Shown here: one piece after another, positions 1 to 11,828 of the stretch
Layout: every line of letters begins with the position of its first letter
How positions within the stretch are numbered: the first letter of the stretch is position 1
DNA from: Anaeramoeba flamelloides
Lineage: Eukaryota > Metamonada > Anaeramoebidae
Assembly (NCBI GenBank): GCA_027625915.1
Contig: JANTQA010000051.1
Coordinates: forward strand, 2,418,501-2,482,500
Reading direction: 5' to 3'
DNA: 64,000 nt
Program-made: the position numbers and the translations under genes
Notes under the pieces: model-generated
The model's input: the letters and a program-made list of their open reading frames with translations, nothing else
Databases searched by the model: none
Told to the model about the DNA's origin: nothing

Positions 1-1831
1 TCAAATCTATACTACCATCTCCTTTGATTATTTGATCAAATTACTTCCTAACATTACACTGAAGGAAATTATTCAATATTTGATTGAACAATCGAAAAAT
101 GGTAAATTGAATTTAGTTATTGACCATAAAAATAAAATTGTCAGGTTTTATACTGTTGATGTTCAAAATATTAATATCCGTGATCAATTAAGTACCCTCG
201 CTCATAATCTATCTTCTTTAATCCAATTAACAGAAATTGAAAAAAATAAAAGTTCTAAGAAAACAACACAGAAACAGCAACAGCAGCAACAACAACAAAC
301 CCCAAATAAAGAGATTGATATAGAAAAAGAAAAAGAAACAGAAACAGAAACAGAAACATCAAATGAAGAATATAACCCCGAGAGATTCGAGCATGAATTA
401 AAAACCGAGAATTATTTATTACAATCGCGCTTGGACCAAATTGAAGAAAGAAGACTTTCCAAAATTAAGGAATTAGAAAAAATTGCAAAGCAAAAAAGAG
501 AAAAAGAAATTGCTGAAAAGGAAAAAATCAAAAGATTAGAAAAATTAGAAAAAGAGAAAGTTGAAAGAGAGAAGCAAAAAAAAGAAGATCGAATTTTGTA
601 TAATAAATTGCTCTCAATTTGTACTGTTCAAGAAGCAAGGCAATACGACTTTGAAAAAATGACGCGCAAGGAAATTGAAGAAGCGCAAAAGAATATTGAA
701 GAAAAAAGAGAAGAAGAGAAACTTGAAAAGAAGAAGCAAGAATACATCGACAAATTTTGTACTATTGCAAAAAACCGTGATTATTTCGAAAGAGCAGCAC
801 GCGAACTGGAAATTGAAAAGATCAAAACGATTGTCTTAAAAAAAGACCAAATCTCCAAGGTTGAATATGAAAATAAAAAAAAATCGATAAGGGAAGAAGC
901 AAAAATTAAATTTGATGAGCAAACGAAAAGGAAAAAGCTCTTTGTTCCATATTTTGATTTATCGGAACAATTTAAAATTAAATTTTTGAAAAAACAACAA
1001 GAAATATATGATGGGAGGGTAACAGAGGAAAGGAAAAAGTTCGATGACAGGAAAATCAAAATAAGGGAGGAAATTAAATTGAAAGAAGAAGAGCTTAAGA
1101 AAATCGTTGAGTTGGAAAATAAAAAGCAAGAGGAAAGAAAAAAGAAGCGCGAGGAATTGGAAAGAAAGAAACAACAACTCAGAGAAGAAAAAGAGAAAGA
1201 GAAGGAAACTAAACCCAAAACAGATAATAGAGATAAAGAAACAAAGGAACGATCCAGTTCACAATCAAGCTCCAAATCAAGCTCAAGGGGCCGTAAGGAA
1301 ACAGAAAAGGAACGAAAGGAAAGAAAGGAAAGAGAAAGAAGAAGAGAAAAGGACAGAGAGAGAAGAAGAGAAAAGGACAGAGAGAGAAGAAGAGAAAGGG
1401 AAAGAAGCTCCAAATCAAGTTCCAAATCAAGCTCAAGGAGCCGTAAGGAAACAGAAAAGGAACGAAAGGAAAGAAAGGAAAGAGAAAGAAGAAGAGAAAA
1501 GGACAGAGAGAGAAGAAGAGAAAAGGAAAGAAGCTCGAACTCCAGCTCCCGTTCCAGTTCGAGATATAAATCATCATCATCTTCTTCTTCGAGTAAGTAT
1601 AAAGATTATGACAGAGAAAAAGATGGAAGAAGAGACAGAGAGAGAGAAAGAGAAAGAGAGAGAGAGAGTTCTCATTCGGGTTCACGATCATCATCAAGAT
1701 ATAACGAATCTGAAAGGGGGAATTATAAATCATCCAGGGACTATAACAACTATGACAGAAGAAGAAACGATCGATATTCTTCACAAACAAAGAATATTGA
1801 CGAGGATGATAACTGGAGGAAAAAAAAATAA
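1..1831 (+). CDS. eIF3a: Eukaryotic translation initiation factor 3 subunit A, C-terminal part (5' partial)
   Basis: The reading frame is open from the first bases of the window (codons from position 2) to TAA at 1829-1831, about 609 residues. There is no ATG at its left end, so the gene continues upstream. Seen: the first ~75 residues look like the end of a PCI domain (IDHKNKIVRFYT, then RDQLSTLAHNLSSLIQ), followed by a long Lys/Glu coiled coil and a block containing DYFERAARELEIEKIK, which closely resembles the eIF3a signature DYFERAKRLEEIPLI. The tail is Arg/Glu/Lys/Ser-rich (RRREKDRERRREKDRERR type), as in eIF3a C-termini. Family knowledge: eIF3a is the scaffold of eIF3, which binds the 40S subunit and recruits mRNA. 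Oddity: a near-perfect 150-bp tandem duplication lies in the tail at 1291-1440 and 1441-1545. Large antisense frames over this gene are composition shadows. Confidence 0.85.
   Translation, partial: QIYTTISFDYLIKLLPNITLKEIIQYLIEQSKNGKLNLVIDHKNKIVRFYTVDVQNINIRDQLSTLAHNLSSLIQLTEIEKNKSSKKTTQKQQQQQQQQTPNKEIDIEKEKETETETETSNEEYNPERFEHELKTENYLLQSRLDQIEERRLSKIKELEKIAKQKREKEIAEKEKIKRLEKLEKEKVEREKQKKEDRILYNKLLSICTVQEARQYDFEKMTRKEIEEAQKNIEEKREEEKLEKKKQEYIDKFCTIAKNRDYFERAARELEIEKIKTIVLKKDQISKVEYENKKKSIREEAKIKFDEQTKRKKLFVPYFDLSEQFKIKFLKKQQEIYDGRVTEERKKFDDRKIKIREEIKLKEEELKKIVELENKKQEERKKKREELERKKQQLREEKEKEKETKPKTDNRDKETKERSSSQSSSKSSSRGRKETEKERKERKERERRREKDRERRREKDRERRRERERSSKSSSKSSSRSRKETEKERKERKERERRREKDRERRREKERSSNSSSRSSSRYKSSSSSSSSKYKDYDREKDGRRDRERERERERESSHSGSRSSSRYNESERGNYKSSRDYNNYDRRRNDRYSSQTKNIDEDDNWRKKK
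1291..1545 (+). repeat. 150-bp in-frame tandem duplication in eIF3a tail
   Basis: The unit starting CCGTAAGGAAACAGAAAAGG occurs at 1291 and again at 1441, exactly 150 bp (50 codons) apart, and the Ser-rich lead-in (tccaaatcaagctcaagg) is duplicated as well. The second copy runs to about 1545, lacking one internal REKDRERRR unit. The period is a multiple of three, so the frame is kept. Confidence 0.85.
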
Positions 1832-2767
1832 ATTATAAATTAATTTCTTTCCATAGAATTTTTTTTGTATTTCGATACAAATGACATTTTAATTTTTTTT
1901 TTTTTCTTTTTATATTTTATTTTTTATTAGAAAATTTTCATTTAATCAATAATAAACACCACAAGTTCTCAATTCTTTTTAGTTCTTTATTCTATTACTT
2001 AAGATTTTTTTTTTTTTCATTATACACGACTAAACGAACTTTTTAATTAATGATCATAAAGTTATGGTATTGGTAAGAAACCAAAAAATACCTTTTAGTG
2101 TTTTCCTCAATTTGTTTTTAGAATTACCTTTTTTTTAAAAAAAAGTCCTCTTTGATAAAGTATTGCAAATTGACTATTTTGGTTTTTTTTAAGATAAATC
2201 AATTGCTTGATTAAAATGAGGATTTGTTCTAGTGGAGTTCATAAAAAATGATTTTGAAAAATAAAATCAAAAATACTTTTTTGTTCGAATTGGAGTTTGT
2301 ATAAAAAGAATTTTGTAGAAAAATGATATTTTCTACATCGAAGGAAAAAAACATCAACCAGTTCAAGATTCGGGATGTAAAAAAAATTATTTTTTTAGTA
2401 AAGTTTGGACTTTGTTTTTTTGTTTTTTCTAACTCTCTGTCATTTTTCAAAAAATTAAAGTGAGTTTAAAATACTTCTAATGACTGTAATTAAAAGGTTC
2501 TTTTGACTATTCTTTGAATTGGGAGTAACAAATTTAGTCACTTCAAAACGCTCTCTTTAACAAATTAAGAGCTCTTGGGCACTTAAAGCTTATCAATTAA
2601 ACATCATTACAAATCCATCAGAGATTTTTAAACTCTTTTTTTATCTTGACGAAAAAGAAAATTTTTTCTTTTCATTTGTGAAATAAGAAAATGTATTCTC
2701 TGAGCAATCATATTGCCTACTTTTTAGCGAAGATAAACGACTTTTAAGAAATTCAGGGGTTTCAGTA

Positions 2768-3215
2768 TGTGCTGTAGAGTGTTGTAGAATACCATAGAGT
2801 GCCTAGGTTTTCTTGGGGTTTTCTATTTTATTTGTTAAATCTATCGATTTTCCAAATAAACAGAAAAATCAAGAAAACCCAACATTGGTTTTTTCAAATT
2901 TAAAAGAATGGAATAAAATCTTTAATTTTACTCTATTCTTTTAACTCTCGAAAAGCTAACTGGTACTTTTTTTTAATTTTCAAAATGAACTAGAAATTAA
3001 TATTTTTTAAATTAAAAAAAACCTAAATGTCGTTTTCTTGAGGTTTACTGTTTTATTATTTACGTGTTCTAGGTTTTTTTGAGTTTTCTATTTATTTAGA
3101 AAATCAATAGATTTTTGAAATAAAATAGAAAACCTCAATTAAACCTAGAACACTTCACAAATAAATATAAAACTCAAAAAAAATTAACGAAAATCTATTG
3201 ATTTTCTAATAAACA
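2768..3215. repeat. Modular hairpin repeat block, copy 1
   Basis: The block opens with GTGC/GTGTT-type spacer words (gtgctgtagagtgttgtag, then agagtgcctaggttttctt). It continues as several imperfect long inverted repeats: ggttttcttggggttttct pairs with agaaaaatcaagaaaaccc; an arm at 2905 ending ttaattttactc pairs with the reverse arm to ~2955; and ctaggtttttttgagttttc pairs with gaaaacctcaattaaaccta near 3070-3150. It belongs to the same family as 43859-44165, 45113-45310 and 61605-61805. Confidence 0.6.
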
Positions 3216-3447
3216 GAAAATTAGTATAAACATAACTTCAAAAAGGTTGTAAAAATATTGAGTCCGCTCTCTCTATAGTAACAAAAAAACTCATAATTTT
3301 CTTTTTGGAGGATAAAATGAAAAAAAAATATGATCTCTCAGAAATTATTTTCTGATTTTATTCATAGAACATAATTTTTAAGAGCTTCCCATCACAAAAT
3401 AAACATGTACAATATTTAACCAATAACATATTTTTTTTTTTTATTGA

Positions 3448-3577
3448 TAAGGATTGGAAGCTTTATCCCTTAAATTTATTTTAATTCCGTTTTTGTTTTC
3501 CTCGATGTTGTTAAATGAGAAGAAAGAATTTTGTTTGTTGAATTGAAAAGGTAGATTAGTTAATTTTGAAAGGTACT
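3448..3577 (-). other. Possible terminal coding exon, minus strand (weak)
   Basis: On the minus strand a canonical acceptor (cttttcacag) at about 3578-3587 is followed by 43 open codons and TAA. The residue mix is protein-like (for example FNNIEENKNGIKINLRDKA) and not the Phe/Ile/Lys noise typical of this intergenic DNA. I found no convincing partner exons upstream. A chance open frame in AT-rich DNA cannot be excluded. Confidence 0.22.
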
Positions 3578-4850
3578 GTGAAAAGAAATATTTTCGAAAT
3601 ATAGTATAATAATTGACAAACAGTACTTGAATTCAGAATATTTTTCGAATTATTTTGATGACGGTAGCAAATCAAATATTTCCTTGTTTAAATTTAAATT
3701 CTTTCAGTTGTATTAACAAACTCACTCTTGACCTTTTCTACATTCCCGAAAATTTGGATCACTAAAAGAATCTCTTGTTATTCAAAAAATTGCCATCTTC
3801 AATTTTTTTTCTATTTTTCGAACATTCGATTTGAGTGGTTTTTTTGTGGCAGATGGTTTCTCAATTATATTTTTTTAAATTTTAGGTTTTTTTACCTTAC
3901 TTTTCTCTTTTTGTCGAATTTCGAAAATTGTTCAGTTTATTAAAAATTGTTAAGAGTTCTTTTGAAGAAAACAACAAATATCCTCTTTCAATTCATTTTT
4001 TTAAAACTTTTAATTTTTTATTTTTCTTTTTTTTATTGTTATTTTTTTTTTATCAACCACTCTTTAGATCCTACTAAAACAAATATCAAAACCATTCTTT
4101 CGAAACCGATCAAAAAATTGCAATTTCATGTCAACAAGTAAATTTCTATTCACTTTCCTCCTACATTTCCTTAAAAAAAAAAATCACACTTCTTTTCTTT
4201 TTTTTTGGATTCGACAATTTTTTACTATTTTCAAAAAAAAATTGTTTCTGTAAAGATCGACCTTACTACAGCCAAAAAAAAAAAAAAAAACACAACCACC
4301 CTTTTTAATTTTAAAAGATCAAAATTTTTCTTTTGTGTTGGCAAATTAAGAATTTAAAAAAACATTTTTTTTTTAATATTTTTTTTGTTGATTCAAATAA
4401 ATTATTACTGAACCAATAATCAACGAAAGTCATTCAATTTGAAAATTAGTGAATTCATTGAATGGAAAAAATCTTAATTACCGAAATGAAATAACTGAGG
4501 AAAGATCATTTTAACTTGGTACATCAGCAAAAACAAAAAAAAAAAAAAAAAAAAAACTATCTCATAAAGCTGTTTTAAAAGCTTTTTAAAAACAGAGGCT
4601 TATCAAAGAAATAGTTATACTGAGATTTGTCAACCACTTTATACTCTCAATTGCAAAATAAAAAGATCAAAATTTTCAGTCAACTTTCCAAAAAACACAC
4701 CTCCCAAAAATTAAAAAAAGTCTACAAAGCACCCAATTCTAAAAGAGAGGAAATTAATAACAAAAGCTTGTTTTAAGAATTAAAAATTTGAAATTTTACA
4801 TGATTTTTTAATCTTTTTTTCGAAAGCCGAATGAAAATTTTGTTACTGTA

Positions 4851-5305
4851 GAGAGAAAAATGTTGGACACAGAAAAATGGTTGGACGCAATTTTAATTGG
4901 GAACATTAATAGAACCTGAAAATGATTTTTAATTTCTTTCGTTTGGGAAATAACTAAAGAAAATAACAATAATCTACTTGTTAGAATAACGATTAATGTA
5001 ATTCTACTTTTTCAAAAGCTTTTCTCTTGTAGTCTAAAGCAAGTTTAAAAATTACCATTTTCAGATTTAATATTAAACTTTACTACAAGTAGGATTTTTG
5101 TTAAAATAGAATCATCTACTTTAGTTATCAAGCTTTCAAATGAGTATTCTACAAATACCACAGATTAATGAACTTGTAACACATTTAAACCTGGATTTAT
5201 ATAAAATTCACCTAGTTAATCAATAGGATTTAAAAATCAATTTTACTAATGTTCCCAATTAAAAATGGTTTTCAATCATTTTTCTGTGTCCAACATTTTT
5301 CTCTC
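4851..5305. mobile_element. MITE with ~60-bp imperfect terminal inverted repeats (GAGAGAAAAATGTTGGACAC family), copy 1
   Basis: The left end GAGAGAAAAATGTTGGACAC at 4851 is matched by its reverse complement ending at 5305. The inverted similarity continues inward through agaaaaatggttgga and attttaattgggaacatta. There is no coding capacity. A second copy in the opposite orientation lies at 47687-48115 and shares the inner sequence as well as the ends, which defines a family and its borders. Confidence 0.75.
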
Positions 5306-5580
5306 AACAGTTACATTTATTTTGCAATAAAATAGTATAATAATTTAAAATTTTACTCTGATCTTTTAAACAATTTTTTGGAAAGCTGAACAAAAATTTG
5401 TTTCATTTATTTTGCAACAAATTGTAAATCCTTTTGAAAAACTCTTTAATAGCCACTTTTTTTTCAATGACCAAAAAATTTGATTTGATAGATAAATAAC
5501 TTATTACAATAAAATTAATTCAAAGGCTGATTTGATATGTTCAGAGACTAAACAAAACACTTTAGTATTCATTCTTATTC

Positions 5581-5725
5581 AAAACAAAACAAAACAAAAC
5601 AGGAAAAAAGAAAAAAGAAAAAAGAAAAAAGAAAAAAGAAAAAAGAAAAAAGAAAAAAGAAAAAAGAAAAAAGAAAAAAGAAAAAACGAAAAAAAGAAAA
5701 AAAGAAAAAAAGAAAAAAAGAAAAA
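5581..5725. repeat. Purine microsatellite with drifting period
   Basis: AAAAC repeats (period 5) to about 5600 are followed by GAAAAAA (period 7) to about 5685, and then GAAAAAAA (period 8) to about 5725. The Lys/Arg and Phe-rich frames reading across it are artefacts of the repeat. Confidence 0.9.
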
Positions 5726-7237
5726 ATTTAATTTATTTCTTGGAAAATTGAAATCTTGAAATCTAATCACTTCTCGCAACAAACAGCAACTAATTACATT
5801 TAATTAAACATCTTTTTCTTTTGTTTTGCAATTTATATTTCTTAATAGACGATTTGACGATATATTTGTCAAGTCACGATAAAGTTTCAAAAATCGCAAT
5901 TCTCTTTATCAAATTGTGATAATCAATAATATCACAAATCGTGATATTCGATAAAATCACGATAATTGTCTAAAAATCATGACAAAAGCCCAAATATACT
6001 GTTATAAAAAATAAATCGCGATATAATAGTTTATAACTTTTAGGCTAATTCAACAATATTTTTAAAAAGAAAAATTTTGTTTGATCAAAAAACAGATCAT
6101 TTGAGAAAAAAAGTTATTCTTTGAAAAAAAAACAACAAAAAAGATACTTGATTCAATCAAAGATCAGATCAAGATTTTTCCTTGTATTTTCTTTTGATTT
6201 GGTTGACAAATCGATCGATCCTTCTAGATAAACAAACGTTAATAAAAAAAGATAAATAAATAGTTTCTCATTCAATCGTGAGGTTGGTGTTATAAATTGT
6301 GTTGAATAAAAAGGCTTCTTAAACAACCAACCCTTCACATGTTCTTTAAAGAATGTGTTCTTGGGTGAAAACATTTCCAATATTCTATGAAGGCTGGAAT
6401 GAGTTGAGATAACCTTTTAAACGCTTTTAAAACAACCATAGCCATATTATCACCAATTGTTAAGATTGCTTGTAAACTTGTTTTCTTTTTGTTATTCTTC
6501 TTCTTCTATCTCTTAATATCTTTGTATTGGACAGAAAACACAACTTGAATTTAAAGGTGTTTTTGATCGATTGATAATAAGAAGGGAAATTACTCTTTTT
6601 TTGTTTTAGGCTATTTAACTAGTGAAGGTAATAACCCCATTTTAAAAAAACACACCTATTTTATTCTCAAGTACATTGTTGAAATGGATGATTATTTACA
6701 TGATCATAAAATTCATTCAAAAGCTTTTACTTTTGTAAAAAAAATTAAAAGAAAACATTTTTTTCATTCCAATTACAAAAAATCCCATGCCTTTACTAAA
6801 AGCTTTCTGCCTTTCATACCTTTCAAACACTTGGAGACACTTTACAACACTTTCAAACATTTTCTAACATTTTTAAAGTGGGAAAACATTAGAAAAGTCA
6901 AAAAGTTTTGTAAAATTCATTAAATTTTTTTTAAGGTGATTTCAAAAAATAATTTTCTTTATTTTATCTCGATAATGTGAATATCGCGATTATGTGAAAT
7001 ATCGCTATTTTATGATTTTTCCTGATAAAGCTGCACTAATCGTATTTTTTTCAGATTATCGCGATTTTATTGCTAATACCATGATAATACAAGTCATCAT
7101 CAAAACCTCTAATTAATTTTTTCTTATTTGTTCTTTTATTTAAATTTTCACTTAAAAGAAAAAACCACAAGGAAACGAAAACCAGAAAAACTGAAAGAGA
7201 AATTAACAAAACAAACAAAAACAAAAACAAATTACAG

Positions 7238-7511
7238 AAAAAAGCAACGTGATCAATTAGAAACACTTGAAATCCAAATTGAAAAATTAGAGAAAGCCAA
7301 CAGAGAATTTTTAGTGAAAGAAGCCATTTTAAAAACAAAGGCCAAAATATATAAAAAGCAATTGAAATATTTCCAAGATTTTATGCAGAACGCGCTTTCA
7401 CTTGCAACTAGATCGAGCACAAAGCCAACAATTTTCCCACACACACCAAATACTTTTAATTTAAGCAATGGATTAAATTTTGATATTTTAGAAGATCAAA
7501 AATTTGACTAA
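7238..7511 (+). CDS. bZIP-like transcription factor, last exon (partial)
   Basis: The frame ends with TAA at 7509-7511. Seen: an acceptor-like ttacag ends at 7237, and from there the frame reads KKQRDQLETLEIQIEKLE and on, with Leu, Leu, Phe, Leu in heptad spacing, like the lower basic region and zipper of a bZIP factor. The basic-region Arg six residues before the first zipper Leu falls on the codon AGA split by this acceptor. The upstream exon should therefore end in phase 2 and carry the conserved Asn; I could not find it within 5 kb. The frame is also open leftward to about 7128 without an ATG, but that stretch (RKRKPEKLKEKLTKQTKT) lacks the bZIP Asn. The Ser/Thr/Pro-rich tail after the zipper has no known domain. 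A plain coiled-coil protein is the alternative. Confidence 0.5.
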
Positions 7512-10425
7512 CATACAATTCGCATTAATATTTGTTGTTTTTTTTTATCTTTTTTTTTTTTTTTTATATTTTTAAACTCTGATTAGTTTTTAAATGAAAA
7601 ATCCAAATTTTTGTTTGTCAATTAATGGAACTAATAAATTCTAATTTTTCAAAAAAATATTAATTGATCAAACAACTATTTTCTTTATTTGAAATAAATA
7701 ATCATTTAATTATTAAGAACAATTTTCATAATTATAGAATTAAAAAATGATATTTTTTAAAAATATTATTTATTATTATCTATTTTTTTTTTTCTCTTTA
7801 ATTTTTTAAAAAGTATTTGAAAAAATAAAAAAAAAAAAACGAAATTAAATTTTCATTTAATGTTTTTTTTGAATATAACATCTGATAATTGATTAAACCA
7901 ATGATTTTTTTGTCTTCAATCATACTTCTATATATCATCTCTCTTCCCATCTAACAAGCAATTGAAGTGTGCAAGTTTTTTACAATTCAATGATAATTGT
8001 TTTTCAAATTTTTTTATAATTTCCCACTTTAGTTTTATCTAGAAAGTACATGCTGGAAATTGTCTTTTCAATGAGGTTTCTAATTTACAAAATTAAGAAA
8101 ACCAAATAAAATGATTTTGTGATAATTATTAATTTTGGGGGATTCTAACTTATAAAAGCGAATTGGTGGGTTTATAGTGCTGCTATATATCCCTTTTCTA
8201 TCTGTATATTCCACCTTTCTCCCAAATAATTATATTTATTTATTTTTTTTTTTTCAAAATTTGTAAGTTTGGGGAGAATGAATTTTAAATTTCAACCAGT
8301 TTCTTTATCATCATCCCATTTGTGTTTTTATTTTATTTTAAACTCTGGTTTATAAAAATACTCAAAATGGTTATTCATCATTAATTGATTGTTTGTAATA
8401 ATCCCATTTCTTATATTATCCAGAAATTACTTTTGTTTAAAGAAGGAAAAGTATCTGATCACATGTCTTGATAATATATCCGAACCGTTAAATTGATGTT
8501 TATAGATATATTTTTGAGAACAAAAAATTTTTCTTATGTGGTTTAATTTTGATAAAATTTTAAAAAGAATTATAAAAAAATTAGAATATCCAAGGCATAT
8601 TAATTGTTTGACTACCTTCCCAACTTACAAATTTTTCTTTATGAATTTGAAATTTTTTTATATTTTATTTGAATTGGGTATAATTAATCATATTAATTAG
8701 GTGAAACTCTTATCCAAATATTAAATTAATCCAAACACTTATGTTTTTTTTATATATTAAAGAGAGACTTTTTCTACTTCTCTTCTACCACCTTAATATC
8801 GATTATTTTAAAAAAATATTCCTTTTTATTATTTTTCTATTTCATTTTTTTTTTCTAGAAAAATACTTTTTTTAAATGAAAAAACATGTTAAGTAGCAAA
8901 ATAACCAACTGTGTTATTCTAATTTTATTGGTAATTGTTGGAGGGAAGTGTAGACGCTAATTTGTCTTTTTCTAATATATTTTTAACATTAATTAGTTTT
9001 GATTCTTTGAAGGCACTTATTCTTTAGAGAGGGTGGTAATTGGTTGACAGTTTTAAAAATGCGGATATATTAATAGAAAAAAAATACAAACAATAGATTC
9101 AACACCAGATGAACAAAATACTTTTTTCAATGAAGTTTTTGCATTTTTTTTTCCTTTTTCTAATCTATTTTATTTGCTGATTTTCATTCTTTTTTTTATG
9201 TCTTAGTTTAAGAATACTAGTTTTTTCCCTTTTATTTTTTGAAAAAAATTCTTACTATCAGTTAAAATCTTACATACATTAAACTAGAAAAAAATATATT
9301 AAATTTTAGTTTCAATCTAATATGATGAAAATTTATTGAATTGCCACAACTAATTAACAATAATGGGAAAAAAATAATTTGTTTTTTGTTGTTAAAATGG
9401 TTAACATTTTGACAAAATACTCTGCTATTTTAATTATTTTTTGGAGATACAAACAATCAAAAAAAATAATTGTTTTCTTTAGTTATTGAAGTAAAGTTGA
9501 CACAAGACATAGAAAAATACAAATTGTCAATATACTCCTGAACTTTAAGCAGTATTGTATTCAACTTTTTAATGATTTAAAGGTCGAAAATTAGGATAAG
9601 TTTGAAGTTTTATGTGTATTAGAAGTTATGACAGGAGTTTTTACTTCTACCAGACAGTTTTATATTTTTTCGAATAATTTTGTAAGATCAAAAAATTTGA
9701 TCTTTAGTTTTTTTGAAAGAAAAATAGTTTTCGAAAAAAGTAAATTTTATTTTTTTCCAAATATAATTATTTATTACAACACTCATGTTGAAAATAAGTT
9801 TTGTCAGTTGATTCTTTTTTAGTTATGACGAAAAAGTCTAAACCCTTTAATTATTATTAATTTGTGGGTTTTTTATTAAAGTTTAAAAAAAACATTAAAA
9901 AGGGTTGTTCCACAATGGAAAAGAAGTTGACTGATACAAGTCAATTCAGATATTAATCAATTTTAAATTGAGTTTAGATATAAACATCAGATAAATTTTA
10001 GTCAAAAAATTATTTTATTTGATGCAGATAAACTAATGAGATACTTTTCGAGATTAATTTTTACCAAAAAAAAAAAAAAAATAAAAAAAAAAACTGTATT
10101 CTTGAGAAATAAATGTTTCAAGGTGGAGTTTTAAAGTTTATAATTAACTGTTTTTAACCAGTTTTGATAGCGCATTATCTAAGTTTTCTTATACAAATTT
10201 TAAATTATTATTGTTTTTAAAAAAATACAGGGTATAAAAATAAGCCCCTGACAAGATTTTTAATTGTAAATGTTAGGAAAATTATTGTTTAATTTCTTTT
10301 ATTTTGAAAGCAAATCCACTTGTAACTATCAAATTTTTATGAATTAAGTAATAAACCTGCCCAAATTTCATAAAAGTGACATTTCTATAGAATACTCCTT
10401 TAATATTTGATAACCTTAGTAAAAG

Positions 10426-10625
10426 TACAGTCAGTTCCACTTTTAAGAAACAAACTTCAAAGAAATTCAAGGCACAGAAAAAATCTCAAATTAATGCACA
10501 AAATTCAGATTCTAGTAAAATAATTTGTAAAAAGTCAAATTCCAAATTTTGTGCCGTAATTTGAGATTTTTTCTGTGCCTTACATTTCCTTGAAAGTTTT
10601 TGCCTTAAACTTGAAACTGGTTGTA
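10426..10625. mobile_element. 200-bp hairpin MITE (TACAGTCAGTTCMACTTTTAAG family), copy 1
   Basis: The left end is TACAGTCAGTTCCACTTTTA; the right end is roughly its reverse complement (TTGAAACTGGTTGTA). Almost the whole element folds back: cacagaaaaaatctcaaatt pairs with aatttgagattttttctgtg around a short AT-rich loop. The outer TA may be a Tc1/mariner-type target duplication. Sister copies lie at 20081-20284 and 22421-22624. Confidence 0.75.
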
Positions 10626-11826
10626 CTTATTTTAAAAAAAAAGAAAGAAAGAAAAAAAGAAAGAAAGAAAGAAAACAGTTTTATAGTGGTTTGCTGCGAT
10701 TTTGGAAAAGGGTAATTTTTATTCTTATTAATTGATTGGATATTATTTTCAAGGGGTTTGATTTAATTAATCATAATTATAATGAGTGGACGAGCTATAA
10801 TTTTAAAAATTTGGTTATTAAACGATAATATTTATTTATAAATTACAAAATAATTTTCCAAATATTAACAAATGATAATATTTTTAGTGTTTTTTTTTTA
10901 TAAATATTATTTTTTCAATACTATACAATCGAAATCATGAGAATTTATTTTTTTACCTTTAGAGGTTTGAATTTTTTTCAAATTTCAATCAGTGGTTTAA
11001 AAACACTAAAAATCATTTTTTTTTATTTTAAACAATATAATATTTAATAATCCCCTTTTTTGTTTGTACTTCTTTTTAACTTCAAAATTAGACTTTTTTT
11101 ATCAAATTTCATAATAATGAAAATTCTTCCTGAGAAGTGAATGTTAAATAATACAACAAATAAAATCAATCGTGGGTGGAGAGGTGTTACTGAAATTTTA
11201 AAATAAAAAGTATTAATTTTGATTTAAAATTTTCTGAATAATAATTATTTGTATAAATTTTATCGAAAAACACCTTACAAACTATTTGAAATGAAATAAA
11301 AGAAATGTAATATAATTGATTGGAAATTTTATAGAAGACAACTATTGTTAAAGTATGCAACTTGGAAAATAAATTTACCTTATCGAAAAGAGTAAAGTGA
11401 CAAGATATAAATTACTGACAAAAAAAACATGTATATAACCTATTAATCAAAGGTTTTTTAACAAAAAATAAAATACCACTTGTGAAATAATAACTTGAAG
11501 TTCAATTAATCCATTTAGAAAATTTTTTTGAATGGTGTTTATTACTATTTCTTTAATAGAATTGAAGAGATCTAATTTGGCATTCTTCAAAAAAAAAATA
11601 AAAAAATTGAAGAACAAAATATACGACTTTTTTTTATTTTTGTCTCTTTTCAAATAAATAATTTAACTAAAATTAAATTTAGCCCTTTTTTTAACAAATT
11701 GGTATTTAAAAACTTTCTATTGATTTGATTTCAAAATTCTTTTTTGACAAATATTTTTATCAATTTGAGGTCGAAAAAAGAATAATGTTTCAAAGATTAG
11801 AGTTAATTAGGCTGAATTATCAAAAT

Positions 11827-11828
<2 letters not shown>

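Larger units (their letters stand above)
1832..7237. other. Intergenic region, A/T-rich, with hairpin repeats and a MITE
   Basis: No complete gene is recognised in these 5.4 kb. It holds a hairpin-repeat block (2768-3215), a MITE (4851-5305), a purine microsatellite (5581-5725) and two clusters of TATCGNGAT-like words (5865-6030 and 6960-7090). A weak exon candidate lies on the minus strand at 3448-3577. Upstream exons of the bZIP-like gene may also lie here, but I could not find them. Confidence 0.5.

Noticed and set aside
781-1790. Long minus-strand frames (214 and 193 residues) over eIF3a
   Set aside because: They are Ser/Leu/Phe mirrors of the Lys/Glu/Arg-rich sense strand, and the sense frame has family support.
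1107-1838. 243-residue plus-strand frame overlapping eIF3a
   Set aside because: It is another register of the same purine-rich repeat, with no family support.
5532-5782. Lys-rich and Phe-rich frames on both strands
   Set aside because: They are produced by the period-5/7/8 purine microsatellite.
6684-6923. 79-residue frame starting MDDYLHDHK as first exon of the bZIP-like gene
   Set aside because: The only GTA donor in frame gives phase 0, and no acceptor upstream of 7238 restores the bZIP frame. The composition beyond the first 15 residues is noise.
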